Below, piece after piece: positions 15,361 to 24,493 of a stretch of DNA of 64,000 nucleotides. The notes beneath the pieces are model-generated. The model saw nothing but the letters and a program-made list of their open reading frames with translations. It was not told the origin of the DNA and made no database searches. Each line of letters opens with the position of its first letter. Position 1 is the stretch's first letter. Origin of the DNA: Streptomyces mesophilus (GTDB taxonomy: Bacteria; Actinomycetota; Actinomycetes; Streptomycetales; Streptomycetaceae). The DNA is taken from assembly GCF_011044995.1 (NCBI RefSeq), contig NZ_JAAKZW010000004.1, forward strand, positions 62,001-126,000. Reading direction: 5' to 3'. The position numbers and the translations under genes are program-made.

Positions 15361-17520
15361 CTAGCGGCGAGCCCCCTCGAACCGGCCCACCCAGTAGGCC
15401 GTACGGTCCAGATACGCCGTCTCCGCCGCCTCGCCCGCCTTCCCGTACGCCCCGTCGAAGGTCAGGTAGCCGTGGCCGCCCGGTGGTGAACTGTCCGCGG
15501 GCTCGATGGAACTGCCCTCGTGCCACTCGTTGAACGACGTCACCGACACCCACGACGGTGAGCCGCCGATCGCCGGGTCCAGGGCGTTGCTCCACTGCTT
15601 GTCGTAGGCCGCGCCGTTCGCACGGTCCACCGTGGGCGTGGTGTTGCCAGGGACCGCACGGTCGTCCAGGTATCCCGGTGCGACCGACGGCGCCCAGACC
15701 AGACCGTTGGCCTTCGCGTAGTCACCGGCCTGCTTCCAGCCGGGGGCTGTGGCCCCCGCGATCCCGTCGTAGGTGTAGAGGCCGGAGAAGTGCGCGATCT
15801 TCGTGGTGTCGGTGGTCTGCGCGAGCACGATGCTGGTGTCCGTCACCTCGTCGAGCGCCGACCAGTCGGAGATCCTCAGGCTCTCGAAGACGTAGAACGC
15901 GGACTTCCCACCGTGCGCCGCCGAACGGTAGAAGGCCGGGTGGCCGCCGTACGTGGCGTTGATGTACTCGATGTCGGCCACCGTGGAGGCGGCGGTCCGG
16001 TCCCCGTACGGCTCCAAGTGCCAGGCGACCTTGATGCCGTCCTTCGCGGCCGCGTCGAGGACCCCCTTCGCGAGCCGGTCCTCATAGCCGCCGCGACCCC
16101 ACCAGCTGTACACGATCACGCCGGCGCCGGACTGCTTCACCCACCGCATGTGCTGCGCCACGACGGCCGCCATGTCGCCGGAGTCGTACGGGCCGAGCGC
16201 CGGGTAGAAGTCGGCGCCGATGTCCTCGGGCGGAGTGTGCCCGCCCTGGGGCCAGTGCCGCCAACTGCCGTGCACCGCCGGGCTTCCGTACCAGGGGTAG
16301 TAGAAGAGATGCACGTTCTCCGACCCGGCCTCGGTGGCCGGTTCGGTGGTCAGCGAGAAGGTGTCCAGGTCGAACAGTGCGCCCGAGCCGCCCGTGAACC
16401 GCAGGACGAGCGGCCCGGACCCGGCGCCGCTCAGCTCCGTGGTCACCGTCGTGAACGTCTCCCAGCCGCCGGTCACCGGCACCTGCACCGACCCGAGGAG
16501 CGTCCCGTCGGATGTCCCGGAGCGGATCTCGACGGTGCCGCCCGCCCCCGCCGAGGACACCTTCGCGGTGAAGCGGCGCGCGCCCTCGGTGGACACGGTC
16601 GCGTACGCGGCCCAGTCACCGTTGTCGATGTAGCCGAGGGTCTGTCCGCCGCCGGCCGGTGCATGAGCTGCGCTCTGCACCCCGGAGCCCGACGTGAACG
16701 ACTCGGCCTCCACCGTCGCCGCGCCCGACTTGGGCGAGCAGTCCGCCGGCGCCTGCCCGGCCGCATACCGGACCGCGCCGAGCAGCAACGTGCGGAAGGC
16801 GGGATCGGCGTACGACTCGGCGGTGTGCCCGAGCCCGGTGTAGAAGGAACGCCCCTGGCCCTGTGCGTGGCACCAGGTGATGGGGTGGTCGCCCGCCATC
16901 TCCCCGCCGCTGTACGTCGATTCGTCCAGCGACTGGAGCACCCGCACCCCGGCCCGCGGATTGGCGCGGTAGTTGTACCACTCGTCGGTCCGTGACCAGG
17001 TGGCGCCCAGGTGCGCGGTCGCCGGGTGGTCGCGGTCCTCGGTGACGACGGTGGCCTGCTGGATCGCGGGATGGCTCTTGAACCACGCCCCGACGAGCTG
17101 TCCGTAGTACGGCCAGTCGTACTCGGTGTCGGCCGCGGCGTGCACGCCGACGTAACCGCCGCCGGAATCCACGTACGACTGCAGGGCGCTCTGCTGGGGG
17201 TCGGTGAGGACGTCGCCCGTGGTGTTGAGGAAGACCACGGCCTCGTATCCGGACAGGCTCTGCTCGGTGAAGACCGAGGAGTCCTCGGTGGCCGTGACGG
17301 TGAACTCGTTCTGCTGTCCGAGCGTGCGGAGTGCGTCGATGCCGGCCGGGATCGCGTCGTGCCGGAACCCGGCCGTCTCGGAGAAGACCAGGATCTCGAA
17401 GGGCGCGGCGGCGGGCGAGGGCAGGGGTGCGGCCGAGGACACGGGTGCGATCAGTGTCGCGGCGAGTGCGAGCACCAAGGCGGCGGGCCCGCGCCGCAGA
17501 CGTGTGTGGAGGCTCCTCAT
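15361..17520 (-). CDS. Secreted ThuA-CBM6-GH99-like fusion protein
   Basis: 719 residues. A Sec signal peptide (~1-33) is followed by a ThuA-like glutamine-amidotransferase fold (~40-240; EILVFSETAGFRHDAIPAGI, FLNTTGDVL, GGYVGVHAAADTEYDWPYYGQLVG), a CBM6 module (~268-390; TLGYIDNGDWAAY) and a GH99-type barrel (~400-715). The last has HLFYYPWYGSP, VIVYSWWG, WHLEPYGDR with Glu503, and SFNEWHEGSSIEPA near the end. GH99 enzymes cleave internally at alpha-mannose or related linkages. I chose ATG 17520 because AGGGA lies 8 bases upstream. It begins 2 bases after the stop of the dehydrogenase gene, so the pair is an operon. Confidence 0.85.
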   Translation of the reverse strand: MRSLHTRLRRGPAALVLALAATLIAPVSSAAPLPSPAAAPFEILVFSETAGFRHDAIPAGIDALRTLGQQNEFTVTATEDSSVFTEQSLSGYEAVVFLNTTGDVLTDPQQSALQSYVDSGGGYVGVHAAADTEYDWPYYGQLVGAWFKSHPAIQQATVVTEDRDHPATAHLGATWSRTDEWYNYRANPRAGVRVLQSLDESTYSGGEMAGDHPITWCHAQGQGRSFYTGLGHTAESYADPAFRTLLLGAVRYAAGQAPADCSPKSGAATVEAESFTSGSGVQSAAHAPAGGGQTLGYIDNGDWAAYATVSTEGARRFTAKVSSAGAGGTVEIRSGTSDGTLLGSVQVPVTGGWETFTTVTTELSGAGSGPLVLRFTGGSGALFDLDTFSLTTEPATEAGSENVHLFYYPWYGSPAVHGSWRHWPQGGHTPPEDIGADFYPALGPYDSGDMAAVVAQHMRWVKQSGAGVIVYSWWGRGGYEDRLAKGVLDAAAKDGIKVAWHLEPYGDRTAASTVADIEYINATYGGHPAFYRSAAHGGKSAFYVFESLRISDWSALDEVTDTSIVLAQTTDTTKIAHFSGLYTYDGIAGATAPGWKQAGDYAKANGLVWAPSVAPGYLDDRAVPGNTTPTVDRANGAAYDKQWSNALDPAIGGSPSWVSVTSFNEWHEGSSIEPADSSPPGGHGYLTFDGAYGKAGEAAETAYLDRTAYWVGRFEGARR

Positions 17521-17522
17521 CG

Positions 17523-19976
17523 TCAACGTCCCTTCTTCTTCGCGGGGTTGGTGGCGAGCGTGAAGGCGTCGACGTCGAACAGGTTGCCCTGACCGGTCGG
17601 GCCCTTGAAGACCAGCACCAGGTCCGTGGTGCCCGAGGGCGCTCCGGACAGGTTCGTCGACACGTTCTGGAAGTTCTCCCAGCCGCCGGTCACCGGCACG
17701 TTCACCGAGCCGAGCAGTGTCCCGGTCGGTGAGCCGGCGCGGATCTCGAGGCTGCCGCCCGCGCCGCCCGACGAGATCCGGGCGGTGAACGAGGTGACGT
17801 TGCCCAGCGCGTACGGATTGAAGGAGATCCAGTCGCCGTTGTCCGTGAAGCCGACGGTGTTCGCGCCCTCGGCGGGCCCGTGCGCGGCGAGTTGGATGCC
17901 GGACTGGGCGGAGAAGTGCTCGGCCTGCCGGTGGCGCGGCTGCAGGACGCGCTTGCTGTGCGTGGTCAGACCGGCGTTGTCGGTGTACTCGGCGTCGAAC
18001 ACGCCGTACAGGTTCGCCGCGCTGTCGTGCTCGCCGTCGGGCGGCACGGTGATCGTGCCGCTGCAGCCGTTCTTCGAGGTGATCGCGTGCTCATGGCTGT
18101 CGTGCCCGAGCAGATAGGTGACCTTGACCTTCGCGCAGTCGACCGCACCGTCCTCCGGATCGCTCACCGTCACCTCGAACGGCACGGTGTCACCGAAGGA
18201 GAAGAGCTGACCGTCGAGCGGCTTGTTCAGGGTGACGGCGGGCGCCGTGTTGCCCGCCGTGATCACCAGGCTGGAGGAGCCGGTCAGGCCCTCCGGATCC
18301 TTCACGGTGAGCGTCGGGCGGTACGTTCCCTGCGTGGTGTACGTATGCGAGGGATTGGCCTCGGCCGAGGTGGAGCCGTCGCCGAAGTCCCAGTGGTACG
18401 TGAGGGGTCGGCCCTCGGGGTCGGAGCTGCCCGCGGACGAGAACGCCACGTTCAGCGGCAGTGCGCCGGAGGTCTTGTCGGCCGCCGCTTTCGCGATCGG
18501 GCTGCGGTTGCTGCCCGCCAGGTGCTCGATGCGGTACAGCGCCTGGTTGTTGGAGCCCGTCCCGTAGTCGAGGACGTACAGCGCGCCGTCCGGGCCGAAG
18601 TCGCTGTCGATGATCTGGGTGCCGGACCACGGGAAGTCCTCGATCACGCCGGGTGAGCCGTCGCTCCTCACCTCGATCGCCTTGATCCACTTGCGGCCGT
18701 ACTCGGTGGCGAAGAACCGGCCGTCGAGGGACTGCGGGAACTTCACGTCCGAGTTCAGCGCCGGGTCGTAGCGGTAGACCTCGCCACCCATCGGCGACTC
18801 GGAGCCGCTGCCGAACTCCGGCGGCGAACCCTCCCAGCCGTACTTGATCCAACTCGCCTTCGCGGCAGGCAGCTTGGCCTGCCCCGTGTTGCGGAAGGAG
18901 TTGTTCGCCGGCCCGCCCGCGCAGTCGTACTTGGCGCCCGAAGGGCCACTGGGGAAGGTGAACTCGTTGTACGTCTCGTTGGCGGTGTTCGTGCCGGTGC
19001 AGTACGGCCAGCCGTAGTTGCCGGGCCCGGTGACCCGGTCGAACTCGACCTGGCCGCCCGGGCCCCGGTTCGCGTCTCCGCCGCCCGCGTCGGGACCGTA
19101 GTCGCCGAGGTAGACGATGCCCGTCGCCTTGTCGACGTTCATACGGAACGGGTTGCGGAAGCCCATCGCGTAGATCTCGGGCCGCGTGTTCGCCGTCCCC
19201 GGGGCGAAGAGATTGCCGGACGGGATCGTGTAGCCGCCGTCGGCGGTCGGCTTGATGCGCAGGAGCTTGCCGCGCAGGTCGTTGGTGTTCCCGGAGGAGC
19301 GCTGGGCGTCGAACTGCGGGTTGCGGTCGGCGCGTTCGTCGATCGGCGCGTACCCGCTGGAGTCGAACGGGTTGGTGTCGTCGCCGGTCGTCAGAAACAG
19401 GTTCCCGGCGGCGTCGAAGTCGATGTCGCCGCCCACATGGCAGCACTGGCCCCGGTCGTTGGCCACCTCAAGCACGACCTTCTCACTGGTCATGTCGAGG
19501 GTGTTGTCGGACTTGAGCGTGAACCGGGAGAGGTTGAGATGCCCCTTCCACGCCTCGAAGTCGGCCGCGCTGCCGGTCACCGGGGCGTCGCCACCGGGGG
19601 TGTTGAGCTTGGGGGAGTAGTACACGTAGACGTGGCGGCTCGTGGCGAAGTCCGGAGCCGCAGCGATGCCCTGCAGCCCCTCCTCGTCATGGGTGTACAC
19701 GTCCAGCTTCCCGGCCGTCGTGGTGTTGCCCGCGGCATCGGTGAAGCGGATCGTGCCGTCGCGCGCGGTGTGCAGGACTGAGCGGTCCGGCAGCACGGTG
19801 AGCGACATGGGCTCGCCCAACTCTGCTCCACCGGTGGCGAGTTGGACCTGCTGATAGTCCGCGGGTGGAATGTCCCGCGCGGCCGGGGAGGCCGGGACCG
19901 ACGCGACGGAGACGCCGGTCAGGACGAGGGTGAGTGCGCTGAGCAGTCTCAGCCCCGTACGAGGGCGTGAGGGCAT
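17523..19976 (-). CDS. Secreted glucose/sorbosone dehydrogenase-like protein with PKD and CBM6 domains
   Basis: 817 residues from the ATG at 19976, seven bases after AGGAGG. After a signal peptide (~1-35) comes a six-bladed propeller of the PQQ-type glucose/sorbosone dehydrogenase family (~40-480; SLTVLPDRSVLHTARDGTIRFTD, LTTGDDTNPF, PEIYAMGFRNPFRM, YGWPYC). A PKD domain (~495-575; YHWDFGDGSTS), an Ig-like segment (~580-675) and a C-terminal CBM6 (~682-815; TVGFTDNGDWISF) follow. It probably oxidises sugars at the cell surface. Its CBM6 resembles the one in the next gene, implying a shared polysaccharide target. Confidence 0.88.
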   Translation of the reverse strand: MPSRPRTGLRLLSALTLVLTGVSVASVPASPAARDIPPADYQQVQLATGGAELGEPMSLTVLPDRSVLHTARDGTIRFTDAAGNTTTAGKLDVYTHDEEGLQGIAAAPDFATSRHVYVYYSPKLNTPGGDAPVTGSAADFEAWKGHLNLSRFTLKSDNTLDMTSEKVVLEVANDRGQCCHVGGDIDFDAAGNLFLTTGDDTNPFDSSGYAPIDERADRNPQFDAQRSSGNTNDLRGKLLRIKPTADGGYTIPSGNLFAPGTANTRPEIYAMGFRNPFRMNVDKATGIVYLGDYGPDAGGGDANRGPGGQVEFDRVTGPGNYGWPYCTGTNTANETYNEFTFPSGPSGAKYDCAGGPANNSFRNTGQAKLPAAKASWIKYGWEGSPPEFGSGSESPMGGEVYRYDPALNSDVKFPQSLDGRFFATEYGRKWIKAIEVRSDGSPGVIEDFPWSGTQIIDSDFGPDGALYVLDYGTGSNNQALYRIEHLAGSNRSPIAKAAADKTSGALPLNVAFSSAGSSDPEGRPLTYHWDFGDGSTSAEANPSHTYTTQGTYRPTLTVKDPEGLTGSSSLVITAGNTAPAVTLNKPLDGQLFSFGDTVPFEVTVSDPEDGAVDCAKVKVTYLLGHDSHEHAITSKNGCSGTITVPPDGEHDSAANLYGVFDAEYTDNAGLTTHSKRVLQPRHRQAEHFSAQSGIQLAAHGPAEGANTVGFTDNGDWISFNPYALGNVTSFTARISSGGAGGSLEIRAGSPTGTLLGSVNVPVTGGWENFQNVSTNLSGAPSGTTDLVLVFKGPTGQGNLFDVDAFTLATNPAKKKGR

Positions 19977-20348
19977 GGGGCATCCTCCTGACGCTTGGGG
20001 GTGTGTCAGGCAGGGCGCGCGCCGGCCGCGCTTGCTGCGGGTGTGCCGTGGTGGTGCTGGGGGTGTGCCTTGCGAGTGCTGTGGGGTGTGCCGTGCGGGT
20101 GCGGCGACTGGGCGCCTTGCAGGCGATACGTGAATTGCGCATTCAGTGCGGCTCGTTACGCAGAACTGTGAGCGTCTTGCATGCTGGCGATGCCATCCGT
20201 CATTTGTCAAGGGCCTGTCAAAAGTGCTGTGTGCACGGAACTGTGGGGAAGGTGGCGGCTGAGGTTCGGGGAGCGCACCCTGTTGCCGCGGGCAAGACTG
20301 GGTAAGGGCTGCCACAGGTTTGTCGACATCGGAGGAGTACCGCTTCCC
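19977..20348. other. Divergent intergenic region with three 12-bp direct repeats
   Basis: 372 bp without a supported gene, between the dehydrogenase operon and the SDR gene. GGGTGTGCC(G/T)TG occurs at 20039-20050, 20061-20072 and 20084-20095, spaced 22-23 bp, that is about two helical turns, on one face of the DNA. This suggests a regulator array for the dehydrogenase/GH99 operon. A further short repeat, TGTCAA, occurs near 20207-20222. Confidence 0.45.
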
Positions 20349-21143
20349 ATGCACATCGATCTGACGGGACGTACCGCCCTGGTCACCGGCTCCACCCAGG
20401 GCATCGGCGCCGCCATCGCCACCGAGCTCGCTCGCGCGGGAGCGCGCGTCGGCATCAGTGGCCGGACCGAGGAACGCGTCCACGGAGCCATCGGGCGGAT
20501 CCGGGGCGCGGTACCGGACGCAGACCTGGTGCCGGTGGCCGCCGACGTCACGACCGCGGACGGCGCGCGCCAGGTCGCGGACGCGGTGCCGCGGGTGGAC
20601 ATCCTCGTGAACAACCTCGGCATCTTCGGACCGGCCGACCCGCTGGACATCACCGACGACGAGTGGCGGCGCTACTTCGAGGTCAACGTGCTGGCCGCCG
20701 TACGGCTCATCCGGCAGTACCTGCCCGGTATGACCGAGCGGGGCTGGGGCCGGATCCAGAACATCGCCAGCGACTCCGCGGTGGTGATCCCCGCGGAGAT
20801 GATCCATTACGGCATGTCGAAGACGGCGCTGCTCGCGGTCACCCGAGGCTTCGCGAAGCAGGCCGCCGGCTCGGGCGTGACCGTGAACTCCGTGATCGCC
20901 GGGCCCACGCACACCGGCGGCGTGGAGGACTTCGTGTACGAGCTGGTCGACCGGAACCTGCCGTGGGACGAGGCCCAGCGCACCTTCATGCGCGAGCACC
21001 GCCCGCAGTCGCTGCTGCAGCGCCTGATCGAACCCGAGGAGATCGCCCACATGGTCGTGTACCTCGCGTCGGACCAGGCGAGCGCCACCACCGGGGGTGC
21101 GCTCCGGGTGGACGGGGGGTATGTGGACTCGATCCTGCCCTGA
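20349..21143 (+). CDS. Short-chain dehydrogenase/reductase
   Basis: 264 residues, classical SDR length. The cofactor motif TGSTQGIG is at 13-20, NNLGIFG near 90, the catalytic Ser in IASDSAV and Tyr154-x3-Lys158 (YGMSK). The C-terminus has the usual GGALRVDGGYVDSI. The start at 20349 was chosen because MHIDLTGRTALVTG is the natural SDR N-terminus, with GGAGGAG upstream. It should be an NAD(P)-dependent alcohol/ketone oxidoreductase. No pathway partner is adjacent. Confidence 0.93.
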   Translation: MHIDLTGRTALVTGSTQGIGAAIATELARAGARVGISGRTEERVHGAIGRIRGAVPDADLVPVAADVTTADGARQVADAVPRVDILVNNLGIFGPADPLDITDDEWRRYFEVNVLAAVRLIRQYLPGMTERGWGRIQNIASDSAVVIPAEMIHYGMSKTALLAVTRGFAKQAAGSGVTVNSVIAGPTHTGGVEDFVYELVDRNLPWDEAQRTFMREHRPQSLLQRLIEPEEIAHMVVYLASDQASATTGGALRVDGGYVDSILP

Positions 21144-21207
21144 CGGCGGGACCGCGGTGTGGTCCGATCCTGCCCGGAGCGAAGCCGCGCCGCCCTACAG
21201 TCCCCGC

Positions 21208-22038
21208 ATGACCACGCCGACGCGCCCTTCGAACCCGCTGCATCGCCTTGTATCGGACCCCACCGGTGCGTCCCTCGGGCTGTCGCTGCCCGCGGGCTCG
21301 ACGACGTGCGACACCACCGAGGGCACCTGGCACGAACCGCTGCTGTGGGTGTCCGACTCGCCCGCGTCATCCGGGAGTTGGGCCGCACTGCAACCCGCCC
21401 GGGCACTCGGACTCCTTCCGGTGCTCATAGGCCCCGACATGAGCGTACGAGGAGGCAGCGACCTGGCCCCGGAAGCCGTGTCGCGCCCCGGGGACCACGA
21501 CGCCCGCGAGGTGCTGGCCGGGCACTGGGGGCGGCGTCCGGTCCGACCGGCCTACCGCCACATCCGCGCACCCTTCGGCGCCGCATGGCCCGGCCTCGCC
21601 CAGGCCGTACGCCACGCGCCCGACGCGCCGGAGACCGCCGCCGAGCGCGTCGCGCGGCTGATGCTCGAGCCCGGCCCCGACCGGTACGACTTCGACGGGC
21701 AGACCTCGTGCATCGCGCTGGTGCCGGCGCCGCGGAGTGCCGACATACCCGCCGTCATCGGCTGGAGTTGGGCCGCCAACTACGAACGCGACGTCGCCCG
21801 CCTGTGCGCAGTCCTGCGCACGTGGGAGGACCGGTTCGGCGCCCGGGTGGTGGCGGTGGGCTGCGCACTGATCGTGTCCGTCGCCGCCCCGCCGGCCACG
21901 CGGGATGAGGCGGAGCTGCTGGCCGCCGAGCACATGGCGTTCTGCCCGGACGCGCTCGCGAACTTCGGCCTGAGCACCATCCGCGAGTACGCCGGCCACC
22001 TGCTGACCGCCCCGTACTGGACCTTCGGGTGGGACTGA
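21208..22038 (+). CDS. DUF4253-domain protein
   Basis: 276 residues from the ATG at 21208. The C-terminal ~110 residues match the DUF4253 pattern: IALVPAPRSADIPAVIGWSWAANYERDVARLCAVLRTWEDRFGARVVAVG, then LLAAEHMAFCPDALANFGLSTIREYAGHLL and a WTFGWD end. The family is common in Streptomyces and of unknown function; immunity-like roles have been proposed for related SUKH/SMI1-adjacent families, but nothing here shows that. It follows the SDR gene by 64 bp and converges on the next gene. Confidence 0.8.
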   Translation: MTTPTRPSNPLHRLVSDPTGASLGLSLPAGSTTCDTTEGTWHEPLLWVSDSPASSGSWAALQPARALGLLPVLIGPDMSVRGGSDLAPEAVSRPGDHDAREVLAGHWGRRPVRPAYRHIRAPFGAAWPGLAQAVRHAPDAPETAAERVARLMLEPGPDRYDFDGQTSCIALVPAPRSADIPAVIGWSWAANYERDVARLCAVLRTWEDRFGARVVAVGCALIVSVAAPPATRDEAELLAAEHMAFCPDALANFGLSTIREYAGHLLTAPYWTFGWD

Positions 22039-22180
22039 GCCGGAAGCGCCGCTCAGGGCCGGAGCGCGGACAAGTCCGCCTCCTCGGCCCGGAAGTGATC
22101 CGCGTTGACGAGCACACCGCCGGGTGCTGGACACGACGGCGGGTGGCTCAGCTCCGGGACCGCCTTCGGAGGGAGCGCCC

Positions 22181-23377
22181 TCATCGCCCGACCGGATCTC
22201 CGTCGGCGCCATCCCCTTGCGCGAGCAGCAGAAGGTGCCCGCCGTGATGGAGCGGGGTGTCCAGCTTCAGGCGGGTGGCCTCGTGCGCGGACCGGGCGTC
22301 CACGACATGGACTTCGCCGTGACCCCCGCGGGTGACCGCCACCCAGTCCGCCCCCGGTGAAGCGGCCACGGCGCGGCGCTGGACGCCCTCCCAGGGGGTG
22401 GAGCCGCGGGCCGGGGCGCCCTCCATGGGCGGCAGTGCGGTGTGCCGGCCGGCTCCGTCGTCGCCCAGCAGGATCAGTTCATCGCCGTCGGGGTGGATGC
22501 GGGCGAACGCCGCATGCTCCTTCGCGAGGGCCAGCCGGAAGACCAGCCCCGGGCCGAGGTCGGTCAGCGATGTGACATCCGAGTCCAGTTCGTACGTCCA
22601 TGAGTGATTGGTCCACTCCGGCCAGCGCAACGGATCGGCGGGGCCGCCGCGCAGAGTCGACCACAGCGCCCTGCGCCGCGTATCGAGGCGCAGATACCAG
22701 CCGCGGGCAGGCCCACCCCACGGGATCACCGGCTCCGCGACGAGGCCGTCACCTCCCCGGCGCGCCCGGTGCACCCCCGCACCGGTAGCCGCGAACACCC
22801 ACTCGTGGACGGGGTCTTGGGCATCTCCGTGACCGTCGTCCGGCAGCGGAAGCGAGGCCAGCGGCTCGACCTGCGGGCAGCCGGGCGGCGCGGTGAGCAG
22901 GTCGGCGAAACGGTGGACGGACAGGGCGCCCGGCTCCCGGTGGCGCAGGACCACGAGCGGGTCGTCGGACCCGAGGACCGTCACGCCGGGCTCGCCTCTG
23001 CGCGTACGCACCCGGGCGACGTCCCCCGCGGCCAGGTCGACGAGGGTCAGCAGGTCCGACCAGGGCTCGGCGTTCTTGCCGAGGCCCGTCGTGACGGCCA
23101 CCCACCGCCCGCTCGGGTCCGCCGCCAGATGCTCGGCCGGCACCGCCACCGGGACGGTGACCGCCACAAAATCGCGACCGTAAGGGTCGAGTACGAGGAG
23201 TTCGCCGCGGCGGTCATCGACGCAGGCGACCCGTCCGCCCGGCAACGTCAAGAACCCTGCGTGCTCGGACAGATGACGTCCTGTCAGACGGCCCGCCTCG
23301 ATGCCGTCCGGCACCGTCACCACGTGGACGCACCCCTCGATGTGGTCGGAGACGAGGAGCAGCGGGTCGGTGGTCAT
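22181..23377 (-). CDS. Uncharacterised beta-propeller-like protein
   Basis: 398 residues, no signal peptide. It shows regularly spaced short beta-rich units ending in aspartate-containing turns (GRVACVDDRRGELLVLDPYGRD, GRWVAVTTGLG, DWVAVTRGGHGEVHVVDARS), which suggests a WD40/YVTN-like propeller. GGAGG lies six bases before the ATG. It is divergent from the metal importer across a 141-bp gap containing a Zur-box-like palindrome, so it might share zinc control. No enzyme motif is visible. Confidence 0.7.
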   Translation of the reverse strand: MTTDPLLLVSDHIEGCVHVVTVPDGIEAGRLTGRHLSEHAGFLTLPGGRVACVDDRRGELLVLDPYGRDFVAVTVPVAVPAEHLAADPSGRWVAVTTGLGKNAEPWSDLLTLVDLAAGDVARVRTRRGEPGVTVLGSDDPLVVLRHREPGALSVHRFADLLTAPPGCPQVEPLASLPLPDDGHGDAQDPVHEWVFAATGAGVHRARRGGDGLVAEPVIPWGGPARGWYLRLDTRRRALWSTLRGGPADPLRWPEWTNHSWTYELDSDVTSLTDLGPGLVFRLALAKEHAAFARIHPDGDELILLGDDGAGRHTALPPMEGAPARGSTPWEGVQRRAVAASPGADWVAVTRGGHGEVHVVDARSAHEATRLKLDTPLHHGGHLLLLAQGDGADGDPVGR

Positions 23378-23454
23378 GGCGAGCCTCCGTCGGTGTTCGG
23401 GTGCGGACCGTCAGCCCTTCGCGGCATCGCAGGGCAGACGATCGGGGATGTATA

Positions 23455-23469
23455 TGAAAATGATTATCA
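23455..23469. promoter_or_regulatory. Zur-box-like palindrome upstream of the metallophore/zinc importer
   Basis: TGAAAAT-G-ATTATCA, a 7-1-7 inverted repeat with one mismatch, in an AT-rich island of an otherwise ~70% GC region. It matches the form of the Streptomyces Zur operator (TGAAAAT-N-ATTTTCA type). It lies 50 bp before the lipoprotein ATG and 78 bp from the divergent propeller gene. A Fur-type iron box has a similar look; the downstream L32/CobW context argues for Zur. Confidence 0.75.
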
Positions 23470-23518
23470 TGTATGGTCGGCCGCGTTCCGAACATGCGAG
23501 AAGAAAGTGGGGGCATCG

Positions 23519-24493
23519 ATGCTGCGCTCGATCTCGAGAGCTGTCCGATGCGGGATCGCCGCCGCGGTCCTGGGTTCCGTCCTGGTGGGATGCGGCGGCG
23601 ACGCCGAGCCGGCCACGACGGCGAAGGCGCAGGGGGAGAAGACCGATGTGACGGTCGAACCGATCAAGGCGACACGGGAGTTGACGGATGCCAACGGCGT
23701 CAAGGTCTCCTTGGAGAAGACGCCGGAGCGGATCGTGTGTCTGGTCGCGCTGTGCGACGACATCCTGACCGAGCTCGGCCTCGTCCCCACCGCCACCAAC
23801 AACGAACTCCTCGCCCAGCCCGGCTTCCTGGGCAAGGAGAAGGCGAAGCAGGTCAAGGTGATCCCCGGCGGCTTCATCGCACCGGAGGTCGAGGCGATCC
23901 TGTCCCACAAGCCCGATCTGGTGATCGGCCTCGAGGACACCCACGGCAAGCTCGCGCCCGCGCTGAAGGGGGCCACCACCTTCTGGCCCGTACAGCCCGA
24001 GAAGTGGCAGGACAGCGTGAGCTATCTGCGGGATGTCGCCGCACTCACCGGCCGTACGGCACAGGGCGAGAAGGCGGAGAAGACGTTCCGTACCAAGCTG
24101 GCCGACGCGGAGCGGACCAGGAGCGACAAGACGGCGCTCATCATCTACGGCAGCGACGAGAACTTCGGCGTCGCCACCCCGGGCGCGGACGTGGCCGCCG
24201 GACTCTTCCCGAAGCTGGCCGACTATCCCTGGAAATCCCGTGGTGTGGACGGGAGTTACAGCCTCGAAGAGATTCTCGCGCAGGGCGTGGACGTGCTCTT
24301 CGTGGAGACCATGAGCTTCGGCGAGGCGGACGGCAAGCTGTCCGAGAAGCTGGCCAAGAACCCGCTGTGGGGGAAGATTCCCGCCGTCAAGAACGGTGAC
24401 GTCCACGAGGTCAACTCGGAGATCTGGGCGAAGGGCCGCGGCACCCGCTCGCTCGGCATCGTCCTCGACGAGGCCGTGGCCGCGCTGAAGTGA
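23519..24493 (+). CDS. FecB/TroA-type metal(lophore)-binding lipoprotein
   Basis: 324 residues. A lipobox LVGC gives a lipidated Cys25. The mature part has the Peripla_BP_2 two-lobe pattern (ERIVCLVALCDDILTELGL; KPDLVIGLEDTHGKLAPALKG; DVHEVNSEIWAKGRGTRSLGIVLDEAV). This is the siderophore-type binding-protein family, not the ZnuA/AdcA family with a His-rich loop, so the ligand could be a metal-chelate complex. The frame is open upstream to 22604, but the signal peptide fixes the ATG at 23519. The gene overlaps the first permease by 4 bp. Confidence 0.9.
   Translation: MLRSISRAVRCGIAAAVLGSVLVGCGGDAEPATTAKAQGEKTDVTVEPIKATRELTDANGVKVSLEKTPERIVCLVALCDDILTELGLVPTATNNELLAQPGFLGKEKAKQVKVIPGGFIAPEVEAILSHKPDLVIGLEDTHGKLAPALKGATTFWPVQPEKWQDSVSYLRDVAALTGRTAQGEKAEKTFRTKLADAERTRSDKTALIIYGSDENFGVATPGADVAAGLFPKLADYPWKSRGVDGSYSLEEILAQGVDVLFVETMSFGEADGKLSEKLAKNPLWGKIPAVKNGDVHEVNSEIWAKGRGTRSLGIVLDEAVAALK

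Noticed and set aside
19977..21050. N-terminal extension of the sugar dehydrogenase frame
   Set aside because: It runs antisense through the SDR gene; the signal peptide and AGGAGG before 19976 fix the start.
23455..23469. Fur/DmdR iron box instead of Zur box
   Set aside because: Sequence alone is ambiguous, but the neighbouring cysteine-free L32 and CobW genes with a related box are zinc-starvation markers; iron control is kept as an alternative, not as the call.
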